Below are positions 1-9,272 of a DNA stretch of 64,000 bases, piece after piece (position 1 is the stretch's first letter; each line of letters opens with the position of its first letter). Made by a program: the position numbers and the translations under genes. This DNA comes from Symbiodinium natans (lineage: Eukaryota > Sar > Dinophyceae > Suessiales > Symbiodiniaceae). The stretch lies in NCBI GenBank assembly GCA_905221605.1, contig CAJNDS010002382.1:201007-265006 (forward strand), given 5' to 3'. The notes beneath the pieces were generated by a model that saw only the letters and a program-made list of their open reading frames with translations, was not told the DNA's origin and did no database searches.

Positions 1-37
1 CCTTGCTGGCGGTGGTCTTGTGCAGCCTGGGCTCAAT

Positions 38-88
38 TTAAGGTTTAGGGTTTAGGGTGTAGGGGCTCGGGTTTAGGGTTTAGGGTGA
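38..88 (+). repeat. Telomere-like TTTAGGG cluster
   Basis: Several exact or one-base-off copies of TTTAGGG lie just beyond the 3' end of the minus-strand gene that stops at 99. The heptamer is the plant-type telomere unit, also reported in dinoflagellates. Here it is interstitial and decayed, so it is a repeat or spacer rather than a chromosome end. Confidence 0.8.
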
Positions 89-98
89 GTGTCCAACT

Positions 99-613
99 CT
101 AGGTCAGGAACTCCTTGAGGACCTGGTACAAGGTCGCCCTGTGCTCAATCGAGCCCTTCTTGACGACGCCTTCAACTTCGGCATCGTCCGAGCTTTGGCC
201 GATTGCCACCTCAACCCAGGTCTTGTCACCCTGGTCAAGTTCAAAGCCGACGGAGTGGGCTCCTTGCTGCTGAGTCAGCTTCCCACCACCGCAGCCTGCG
301 ATTCTAAAGCCGCGCGGGAGGCTGAGGTCTGCAGTGGCCTTCAAGAAGTACTCACCGTTCTTCTTGATGATGAGGACCTTCGAGTTGTCGAAACTCTTGC
401 AGTCGAGGTCAGGGCTCTCAATGGCGGCTGGGTCAGACAGTACCTGGATCTTGCCCTCTCCTGCCCCTGCTTCTCCTTGCTCATCTTCCCCTGGAACAAC
501 CGGCCTGGGATCCTCCGTGCTGGTGTCGTTCTGGACGGTGGTGCCGCTCTGGAAGCAACTCAATGCCTCGGACCAGTGCTCCAAGTGCTCCTCCTCCATG
601 GCTTTGATCGCCT
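99..613 (-). CDS. Terminal exon or short gene, unrecognised acidic protein
   Basis: An open frame of about 166 residues begins at an ATG at 599 with an acidic MEEEHLEHWSEAL start. The frame can be extended to a possible AG acceptor near 614, which adds AIKA before that methionine, so it may be an internal or last exon rather than a whole gene. The first 70 residues are rich in D, E, S, T and P. The rest looks like a folded segment with alternating strands and ends KEFLT-stop. No family was recognised. Minus-strand exon-like blocks upstream suggest it closes a larger gene. The stop is directly followed by telomere-like heptamers. Confidence 0.5.
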
Positions 614-859
614 CAGGATGAGGTCTCAGGATTAGGGAAAGGGAGGAGCAATAAGTATGTATATATATATATATATAGATATCTGTGGATTAATGGCTCA
701 GCTGCAGCACAGTTGCAGCCCGCACACTCGGAGGACCAGTTTGGAACTCAGCGACCTTCACCGGGTCCAGCATTGTCACATGGCCGCGCAGAACCTCAGC
801 TATGTCTCCCTTCCTCTGAAGCTGGTTTCTCTCTGTTCTGTCTCTATACACTCATAATC

Positions 860-3800
860 TGCAGCAAGCAGCCAGGACTCGCAAACTCAGCTTGCCCAAG
901 CCCTGGTAGGCCTCGTGGACTCCCGGATACTTTTTTAGCTCCAGCTCCTCTGCTTGAGTCAGGGTCTCATCCATCCTCGGCAGCACGGGCTTCAAGACAT
1001 TGCTGGATTCCTGGCGCTCGAACAGCTGCAGCTGCTTGCTCAGCCATTTGGACGCAACCATTTGCGCCAACCTTTTCATGGCGAAGGCTGTGCCCTGGCC
1101 TGTACTGAAACTTGGAAACCCTGGCAAACATGAGCTTCTATGCTGTTTCTTGGGAACTCTGGTTTGCAAAAAAAACCATTACTTCCAAGTGCTTTCCAAG
1201 TGGCTCCCTGTGAACTCCAGGTTCCACACGCGCAAACGGCATGGGAGGTTGCCAGCCATTCTCAGTCGGCTGGCACCCAATGCCATGTCCCCTGCGAACG
1301 GGTGGCAATCCAGGACGTCCACCAGGTCTTCCTTCTTCAGGAAACCGGCGGGCTTCTGGTTGCCCTGGCTTTGGATGCCAGCCGACGAGGCCAGCAACTG
1401 CACCAGCAGGGCTTCGTAGACAGCAGGTCCACGTTGGGAGGCTCGGACAACGGCGAGGCTTCTGAACCTGTGACAAGTGTGTTTTTTGGCACAAACCAAC
1501 AACAGTTTTTGACCGAACGCCTGGAGACTTCGGTCTCCGAGTTCGATGATGCACTGATCACGTGCACCATGTCACCCGGGGAGGGCAAAGCAGCAACGGG
1601 CACTTTGCAGGTTCTCACCTCGGAAGTTGTAAGGCTGTCTCTCAACGGTCTCAATGTGTCATAAATGTCACTATCTGCACAGCAAGCAATGCCCAAGAAG
1701 CCAGGATTCTGCAGTCAAGTTGCAAGCAAGCTCTTGCCCCACATATTGGTTTCCAAGGCCTTCTTGATCGACGGGGCATAAAAGAAGATCCGGTACTGCA
1801 CAAACGGGTCCGACGAGGTGATGTCGTGCCCCTCAATTGTCAACTCCTGACCAATTGTGAGAAACTTCACAAGAACACATAAAGACAGAACACTGAACTT
1901 AAGAGGAAGCTGTCATGTGGCTCCTGGGTGGCAGTGAGGCTGACAAAGTTCTCCTTCTTCATCTTTTGGACCAGGGCCCACTCGTCCTCAATGGGATCCT
2001 GGTTGCTGTCCTCCTTCGACCTCGTCACACAACCACAATACACTTCACGAAATACACTTCACAACACACCCTAGGCACCTGGTCGGTGTGGTCACCAGGA
2101 TGAGGACTTTGTCGGCTCCACGGATCTTGGCCACACTGGCAGCAAGGCTCGGGTACCTTGTTTGCACTCACATAATAGCTTTCGAAAGGATGAAGAGTCA
2201 GTGCCCAGTCCGATTGCAGCACAAGAGCTTGTCCAGCATCAAGGCATTGCGGGCCTCTGGTCTGCAACCACAACATGGCATGGCCCACTCAAAAGAAAGC
2301 TCTGCTCAGGTAGAATATATTTCAAGCAAGAAGCCCCTGGGACATTCAAGTCAATCCGCACCACTGTGAGCTGGTTGAACTTGGCCTCCTCTGAGATAAA
2401 CGCAGCCCCGGTGGCTGGAGGCGGACACAGCGGCACCTTCATCTCCTGAGTCTCAAAATGTTGAGTCTCATATTGCTGGGTCTGGAATCTGGAAAGCTGT
2501 CAAACATGCTTCTATGCTGGTCAAGTAGCAAAGTCCTTTTCCTGGTAGCAGGCCGCAGCTTCGCTCAAATTTCGGCAATTAAGCACCGGATGGAACCAGC
2601 CGGTGTACAGGCCAACCAGGGTTGTCGCACGCTCGATCTCCAAGCTCCGGCGTTGGTGCCGCATCCAGTCCAGCCTGGCAGTCACAAGCAAGGCTGCCTT
2701 GATCGGCCTGGCTGCTGGGCTGGATAAGAAACTATTAAGCCAAGGGACTGGTCACGCAAGACCTTGTGGCCGGCAGCCATGCTCTTCACAGCTTTCTGGT
2801 CTGCCTCCAGCTGGGCTCGGAGTGCTGTGACCTTGGCCTGCCAGACCTGGTTTTCAGCATCCTCTGCAGCTTCCTCGGCATCGGCATCGCCTTGTCTCAA
2901 CTCCTCCGGGGCCCTGAGGTCGGGGATCATGGCCCGGTGAAAGATAGGCGGGAAGGAACTGGCCATGTTCTTGACCTCGGTCTAGGTCGTGGATTGCTGA
3001 GTATTAGCATCATGAGCACAAGTGAACCCTTAAACGAACAATCGAAACCTGACCTATCACTACAGAGCTCTTGCAGTACGTCCAACAAGCCCGACAACTC
3101 TCAAACTACCAACCAAAGTCAAAACGTTAGACAAGAAGCAGCGCTGTCCAAGGCCTGGCCGTTCACAATGGCTTGCTTGACTTCATGGAAGTCCTCTGCA
3201 GCCAGGTCCTTTCGACAAAATGAGGCTGGGGTTTAGGGGGTTCTTGAAGATTAGGGTTTGTCGGTTTCGGGCTTAGGGTTCACCGGCTCCTTTGTCAAGA
3301 CCTCTTCCATGCTGCGAGACCACAGGCAAACCACCAGGCGGAAAACTTCAAGCTTCTCTTTGTCGGCCCGATGCCTGAGCAAGACAGGACATACAGGAAA
3401 CCAGTCACCGAGCAAGACAGGACATACAGCACGTGCACTTGCCAAGACATGATGTTCTTCAAATTCGAGACACACAGCGCGGGACTGGGTCGCACCGAGG
3501 CTGGCAGTGTCCTTCTCAAAGGTCGTAATGATCTTCTCGATCAAGAGCTCAAACTCCCCTTTGGCCAGTGGACTGAGGAAGTCGGTGGCACAGAAGGCAC
3601 TGCCAGTTGGCACCATCCGCATTGCAAGCTCCAATGCCTGCTAGCAGGGAAAGCTGCTTCAATTACTTGAATTTCTACATGGCCTTGCCTGTTGAGCAGC
3701 CAGTGACTGGCAGTCAGTCGGGCGCCAGCTTGGAGGTGTATCCGAGCCAGTGTACAGGAACTTCCAGGTCAGCACAGCGTCGCTGAGGGCAGAACTTGTT

Positions 3801-4530
3801 GCGCCCTGTGCCCATGACACGTGGCTGCTTGCAAGCAGCCAGGCCCTCTTTGTCCAGCCCATGAGGATGTTCTTGATGGCCTGCTGCCGCAAGGTGCCCA
3901 ACTTCACTGACTCCTGGTCACCTGTTCCTTCTGTCTGGCCATCAGCTGACTGGGCAGGGGCTCTTCCAGCTCTTTTTCGTTTTTTCTTTGCCGGCAAGAC
4001 CTCGATTCCTTCATTCTCGACCTTGTCGTTGTAGCCGGCCAGGATTCTGTTGAAAGAGTCCAGCCACGGCTTCCGGTCTGCGAAGTCCGACTCAAAGAGA
4101 TCTGCCTCAACGACACCAGCCTGCGAGAGCAAAGGAATGAGGTGTGAACTCGGACATGCCTTGGTCTGAAACAGTAACTCAGTTATGCAAAGTCACAGGG
4201 TGGAGCGTGAGCAGAGTCAGGCTCACCCACTGTAGCACAGTCAATGGCTGCACCATGACTCCACGGGTGTTCTGCCGGTAGGCACAGCTGATGAGAAGCT
4301 CTTCATGAGTGCCCTCTGCCACATCCCAACCTGGAATCACAAGGGCTGCATGATCATCCTGGATGACAACATACCATTGCTTCACTGCTTGCTGCATGCC
4401 TCTCTGAAACTAGTAGCTTGTCGGCAGTGCCAAGAGAAGCAGAATCAGCTGCTTTGCAGACTCCGACTTGTAGCCCGGGATACACTGAGCCGCCATCTTT
4501 CCAAGCAAGTGCCACCTTGGATGTGAAGAC
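860..4530 (-). CDS. Multi-exon hypothetical gene, exon boundaries approximate
   Basis: A chain of protein-like blocks all read on the minus strand, separated by short non-coding stretches. Approximate blocks are 4437-4530 (MAAQCIPGYK), 4225-4410, 3659-4122, 3251-3634, 2700-2966, 2330-2442, 2095-2165, 1890-2035, 1740-1870, 1180-1450 and 890-1107. Several have clean splice signals. The 4225-4410 block is preceded by CTAGTTTCAG and followed by GTGAGCC, and the 3659-4122 block is preceded by CTCTCGCAG. A lysine/arginine patch (AKKKRKRAGR) in the 3659-4122 block resembles a nuclear localisation signal, and the 2700-2966 block is alanine/glutamate-rich and probably helical. No catalytic motif or known family was seen. 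It may be one gene or two and probably joins the 99-613 block. Confidence 0.45.
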
Positions 4531-4574
4531 TCTGGTGCACACAGGGTGGGATTCATCGTGTGTGTGCCATGGCA

Positions 4575-4632
4575 ATGTGACCGTGCGCCCAAGATTTCCT
4601 TGACCGTGCGCCCAAGATTTCCTTGACCGTGC
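4575..4632. repeat. 24-bp tandem repeat, about 2.3 copies
   Basis: The unit GACCGTGCGCCCAAGATTTC plus four bases repeats head to tail and leads directly into the 58-bp minisatellite. It has no coding value. Confidence 0.8.
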
Positions 4633-4637
4633 GTGCA

Positions 4638-4945
4638 GGGCACCCTCCATGTTGGGGCCCCAGATGTTCGGGCACTCTCAGTGCCCGCACGCACAGGGCA
4701 CCCTGCATGTTGGGGCCCCAGATGTTCGGGCACTCTCAGTGCCCGCACGCACAGGGCACCCTGCATGTTGGGGCCCCAGATGTTCGGGCACTCTCAGTGC
4801 CCGCACGCACAGGGCACCCTGCATGTTGGGGCCCCAGATGTTCGGGCACTCTCAGTGCCCGCACGCACAGGGCACCCTGCGTGTTGGGGCCCCGGATGTT
4901 CGGGCACTCTCAGTGCCCGCACGCACAGGGCACCCTGCATGTTAC
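4638..4945. repeat. 58-bp minisatellite with a hairpin in each unit
   Basis: Units start at 4638, 4696, 4754, 4812, 4870 and a partial at 4928, so the period is exactly 58 bp. Each complete unit holds a perfect inverted repeat, CGGGCACT-CTC-AGTGCCCG (4669-4687, 4727-4745, 4785-4803, 4843-4861, 4901-4919), and the palindrome TGGGGCCCCA. Units are nearly identical, which implies recent expansion. Because 58 is not a multiple of three, the open frames across it cycle through all three frames and are not genes. Confidence 0.9.
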
Positions 4946-5012
4946 ATGCACAAAGGTCATGAACTCTGGCCGTGCGTGTGCAGGGTATGAGGCGAACATG
5001 CCCCGTGAGACT

Positions 5013-5127
5013 GGGCACTCTGAGTGCCCGCACGCACAGGGCACTTTTGGCCGAAGCTGTTTCATGGGACTTCGCCGATTGGAGCTTCGGCCAACATGGC
5101 CCACGAGACTGGGCACTCTTAGTGCCC
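5013..5127. repeat. Two diverged hairpins of the minisatellite family
   Basis: The sequences GGGCACT-CTG-AGTGCCC at 5013-5029 and GGGCACT-CTT-AGTGCCC at 5111-5127 share the 7-bp stem of the upstream minisatellite, with a different middle loop base. Both are followed by the same CGCACAGGGCA context. They are dispersed relatives with the stem conserved while the spacing was lost. Confidence 0.75.
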
Positions 5128-5890
5128 GCGCGCACAGGGCATGTTAGCCTCATACCCTCTGTGTGTTCGGCTGGACAGCATGACCGCACGCACAGGCCAT
5201 GTTGGAATCATACCCACGCAATGAACAACATATATACAGCCGAGGTACAGCCAGGCGGCTGCCAGTCCTCTCTTGACTCCGTCAGCAAAGAGAAGCCGCT
5301 TGGCACTCATGCAGGCCGGCTGTTCCCGCACGGACAACATCTCCCCTTGCATCCATCCAGAAGTTGCCATCGACCTTGCCTCAGCAAACATGAAAGAACA
5401 ATGTATATGTAACCATGCCTCTGCTCCTCACTAGACTGTCTGAGACAAGAATCGATGCCGCAGATCTTCCATGCCTCTGGTTCACCTGACCAGCAAGACG
5501 CTTTGTCCAAGCGCCAGTTCAGCACTGTTGTTGTCCTTACATCGGCAAAACAAAGCTGACATGATAAGACAATCGTTTCAGGCAACTAGCAGACATGTCT
5601 GCATGAATTGTTGTTCAGTGTCGTGCCAACCGCTGACAGCAGCAATGCTGCATCTGTTCGAACAAGTCCCAGCACTGCTTCTGTCATCCTCTCGATCTCT
5701 GCCACTGGGTCAGCTGGACAGGGCAGCTGCTCGATGTAATCCCGCAAGGAAGCCCTCTGCTCGAAGAGTTCCTCAGCTAAGCATGATTCCTTGCAATCCT
5801 TATATCACTTACAGCCTGTGCCACCAAATGTCATTCTGCACCCGGTTGATCTCATCAAAAATGAAAGTCTTGAAAGCTGCATCCATGGCA

Positions 5891-6104
5891 ACTATGCTCC
5901 CCTTCTCAGCAACAAATATCCACACAAAGTCCTGAATGTCTGACTGTATATATTGAGACTGGCTGAACTAGCACATGACACAATTGCACTCAACACATAT
6001 ACTCCCCTTGGAGCAACAAATATCCACGCAAAGTCCTGCATGTCTGACTGTATATATTGAGACTGGCTGAACTAGCACATGACACAATTGCACTCAACAC
6101 ATAT
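5891..6104. repeat. 104-bp tandem duplication
   Basis: Two consecutive copies share AACAAATATCCAC...AAAGTCCTG...GTATATATTGAGACTGGCTG and differ at a few positions. The surrounding 5.2-6.7 kb has no open frame I would defend as a gene. Confidence 0.8.
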
Positions 6105-6339
6105 ATGTCTGACTGCTCTTCTTGAAGGGAAATGGCTGAAGCAGCACATGACCCTAATGACCCCAGGGCCCAAACACTCAAACATCACAAGAAAATGAAC
6201 AACCGGAAACCATGAACTGCTGAACCCAAAGGTACATCTTGGAAGACTACATGGCACAGCAGTATGGGGCGCGGCTGGGTGGTGGAGCTGCGATGACCTT
6301 AAGCAAGCAAGACGAAGAGATAACTGAGCAAATCGCTGA

Positions 6340-6420
6340 ATAGGCATGTGAAGCTTCAGTGCCGTGCTCTGCAATCTCTGAACAGGCATGTGAAGATTCA
6401 GTGCCGTGCTCTGCAGGGTA
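6340..6420. repeat. About 43-bp tandem duplication
   Basis: The sequence AGGCATGTGAAG-TTCAGTGCCGTGCTCTGCA occurs twice in succession with one substitution. Confidence 0.7.
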
Positions 6421-6859
6421 GCCAAGGGGTCCAGGAACCTGAAACAGCAAGGACAAGGGAAAGTGAACGCAATGCCAAGGTAAGGTGAATGCAATGCCGT
6501 ACAACAAACAAAGGGCGCAGCACATATCCATTCCGACCGTGAATGAGTGCCGCACTGTGAGTTGCAGGAAGCCCAAGAACCTGGTCAGGAAATTAAGCCT
6601 CACTCCCTTGCTTCCAACGAACGGCCCAAGGCTCTCAGCGTCCAACACAATTTTCCGCACTTCAGCATCAGCTATCGTATGGCTGGTACCGGTGACACAA
6701 AAGCATTAAAAAACGCTCCTGGGCCATAGCCTGGTTTGGGCCTTCTTGGCCGCGCTGCAGCCCACAAAGGAGCCGCCGATAGCGAGATGGAATCCCTAAC
6801 CGGCCTCTTGCTAGGCCTGGGACCGCACCAGGGCCTGGTCAGTCAAAAAAGCCGGTACG

Positions 6860-8265
6860 GATGACACAAATGCAAGTAACGCTCCTGGCCCTGGTCTTGG
6901 CCTTCTTGGCTATGCCCCAGCCCAGACATGACCCGCCGAAAGCGAGGTGGAAAACCCTGCCATACCCCAGGGCCTGGTGCTGGCCCTGTCCAGGCCGGTG
7001 TCCTTGGCTGTCTGCTGCGCTTCCAAAAAGTTTAACTTTTAAGAATATGAAGTCCCAAGAGCCAGCCCAAGGAAGCCAAGAGTCGGTGGAGGAGGCCCTG
7101 CCGCTTTGAAGACAGGAATCCTTGGCTGACTTCTGAACCCCTGTTAACTTTTAGGCTCCTTGTTACTAGTTTCAATAAAAAGGTAGCCAAGAGTCGGTGG
7201 AGGCCCTGCCAGGCCTGCTCCAGCAGCCACTGGTCCGGGCCCTCTCCAGGCAGGAGTGCTTGGTCCTTATTACGAGTAGGTTAAAGAAGAAAGCCAAGAG
7301 TCGGTGGAGGCCCTGCCAGGCCTGCTCCAGCAGCCACTGGTCCAGGCCCTCTCCAGGCAGGAGTCCTTGGCTACTTCTGAACCCCTTTCAACTTTTAGCT
7401 TCAATAAAACGGTTAAAGTCGCAAGAGGCGGCCAAACGAAAGCCAAGAGTCGGTGCAGGAGGTCCTGCCAGGCCAGCTGCTGCTCCGGCTGGCGCTGGTC
7501 CAAGCAATGTCGAGGCAGGCATCCTTGGCTAACTTCTGAACCCCTCCAGTTTTTGTAGGATCCAAAAAAAAATCAAGTCCCAAGAGCTGGCGAGAAGAAA
7601 GCTAAGAGTCGGTGCAGGAGGCCCAAGAGGGACTGCTGGACCGGTTGCCATGGGCCGTGTCATCCTCGTCCTAAAAAAGTTTAAGTGTTTTTCGGGCTCC
7701 AAAACAAAAAATAAAGTTCTGAGAGCTGGCCAGAAGAAAGCCAAGAGTCGGAGGCCCCAGAGGGACTGCTGGACCGGCTGCCCTTGCTGCGGGCCGTGTG
7801 GGCCGTGTCGTCCTTGACGAACTTATGAACCCCTCTTAAAAGTTTTTTTTTTAGGCTCCAAAACAAAAACTCAAGTCCAGAGAGCTCGCCAGAAGAAAGC
7901 CAAGAGTCGAAACACCTGCAATTGCACTTGCCGGCAGGGCTGCCATTCCCCCAGGGCTTGTGAAAGGACTTGACAACCTGGGCTGACTCCCCAACAAAGT
8001 GTAACTTGCAGGCTCCTTATTGCAGTTTCTACAAAAAAACCCTGGGCTTGTAAAATCACCTGACAACCTGGGCTGACTTATAACCCCTCCTAGAAGTCTG
8101 ACTTTCAGGCTCCTTATTGCAGTTTAAGTCACAAGATCCAGCCAGAAGAAAGCCAAGAGTCGGGGACTTCTGAACCCCTCCTTAAAGTTTAACTTGTAGG
8201 TTCCTTGTTCAAAAAAAAGAGTTGAAGTCCCAAAAGCCAGCCAACAGAAAGCCAAGAGTCGGTGG
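6860..8265. repeat. Degenerate tandem array with AGCCAAG/CTTGGCT arms
   Basis: The phrase AAAGCCAAGAGTCGG recurs nine times (near 7076, 7183, 7291, 7439, 7599, 7737, 7897, 8150 and 8251) at intervals of about 100-250 bp. Most units also carry CCTTGGCT-ACTTCTGAACCCCT followed by a TTTAACTTTTAGGCTCC block and an A-rich run. AGCCAAG and CTTGGCT are reverse complements, so units can fold. Middles are GC-rich and variable. The array covers the 3' side of the small minus-strand gene at 8209-8538. Confidence 0.75.
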
Positions 8266-8538
8266 AGGAGGGCCGCCAGGTGCAGGGCCTCGAACTGGTC
8301 CTGGGCCAGCTGCTGGGCCAGGAGGGGCCATCGGCTGGTTGAACGGTGTGGGCGGGGGAGGCCCAAGCGCCGCCGGTGCCCTTGGCACCATTGGGTGGAT
8401 GGGACGAGGGTTCGGCACTCCAGAAATTTCGTCGACTGCATCAACGCCATCCACTGCGTCCTCCTCGATGTCTCCATCCACGCGGTCCTCCTCCTCGCTG
8501 CTGCTGCTGCTGCAAGTGACAATTCTGCGTCGGACCAT
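8209..8538 (-). CDS. Small acidic-N, proline-rich-C protein, copy A
   Basis: From ATG at 8538 the frame encodes about 109 residues. A basic start (MVRRRIV) leads into a serine/glutamate run (SSSSSEEED), an aspartate-rich stretch (about residues 18-38) and a proline/glycine/alanine-rich low-complexity half (about 45-95). The last residues, LGFLLAGFWDFNSFF, are read from the AGCCAAG repeat array, so the true 3' end may differ by splicing. It probably encodes a disordered protein. No family was recognised. An identical frame lies in copy B. Confidence 0.4.
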   Translation of the reverse strand: MVRRRIVTCSSSSSEEEDRVDGDIEEDAVDGVDAVDEISGVPNPRPIHPMVPRAPAALGPPPPTPFNQPMAPPGPAAGPGPVRGPAPGGPPPPTLGFLLAGFWDFNSFF

Positions 8539-8914
8539 GATCACTAGCTCACTGTCTACTGTTAAAATTCTGAGACATGCAAACCCTGTGCTATTTTTGC
8601 TTCTACATTTTGCTTGCTCTCTGATCACAAGTTCACATGAGTAATGGTCCAAACCTCTACATGCGGTGGCGGCAGGACCGTGAAACTAGTGAAGTCTTTC
8701 GACTTGAGCACTGTTGCAGCTGCTCAACATCATTGCCTCTTCAGCTGAGTTAGTTCACACTGCGCCAAAAGGGCTGGGGACTAAAACCGGCAGGGCACTT
8801 GCATGACGCCACAGGCCCCGGACACACCACCACCACCACCACCAGACAGCGGAGCCTGGGCGGTCTTGTGTCTTCAGGTCTTTCTTTAAAGGGCCGGGGA
8901 TTGTGCCAGGAGTG

Positions 8915-8962
8915 CAAGGTTTAGGGCTTAGGGTTGAGGGTTTAGGGTTTAGGTTTAGGCCG
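8915..8962 (+). repeat. Telomere-like cluster, copy A
   Basis: Degenerate TTTAGGG words (GGTTTAGGGCTTAGGGTTGAGGG and similar) lie upstream of the small gene. The same cluster recurs at 11477-11524 in copy B. Confidence 0.8.
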
Positions 8963-9172
8963 ACCCTAAACATGGCAAGCAGCGTTCGGGTCACTTGCGA
9001 GGAACTGGAGCAAGGTCACACGATCGGTCCTGAGCCGAGGCAGGGCTATATACCACTCGAAACAGCGATCACATGGAATTTCGCTGGCTGCCGGCATGCA
9101 CATGTTTCTTCGAAACGCTGGCTGTAGCTTTTTTTTCCTCCTTGCTTGCTGCCGAACTCCAAAAGGTTGGTG

Positions 9173-9272
9173 NNNNNNNNNNNNNNNNNNNNNNNNNNNN
9201 NNNNNNNNNNNNNNNNNNNNNNNNNNNNNNNNNNNNNNNNNNNNNNNNNNNNNNNNNNNNNNNNNNNNNNNN
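9173..9272. other. Assembly gap of exactly 100 N
   Basis: One hundred consecutive N is the usual placeholder for a scaffold gap of unknown size. It separates the two copies of the 2.46-kb repeat, so neither the copy number nor the distance is established by this sequence. Confidence 0.98.

Larger units (their letters stand above)
6713..9172. repeat. Large direct repeat, copy A
   Basis: This 2.46-kb segment is repeated from 9273 to about 11734, with an offset of 2559 bp rising to 2562 bp. It starts at CGCTCCTGGGCCATAGCC and runs to the edge of the N gap. The first roughly 1.9 kb looked identical in the two copies; the few differences seen are all in the last 0.5 kb. They include a T/C change near 8666/11225, a 3-bp difference in the CAC run, and single changes near 8966, 9085 and 9112. 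See the findings for the assembly-artefact possibility. Confidence 0.95.

Noticed and set aside
4623-5189. Frames of 110-175 codons over the 58-bp minisatellite
   Set aside because: They are the same repeat read in successive frames.
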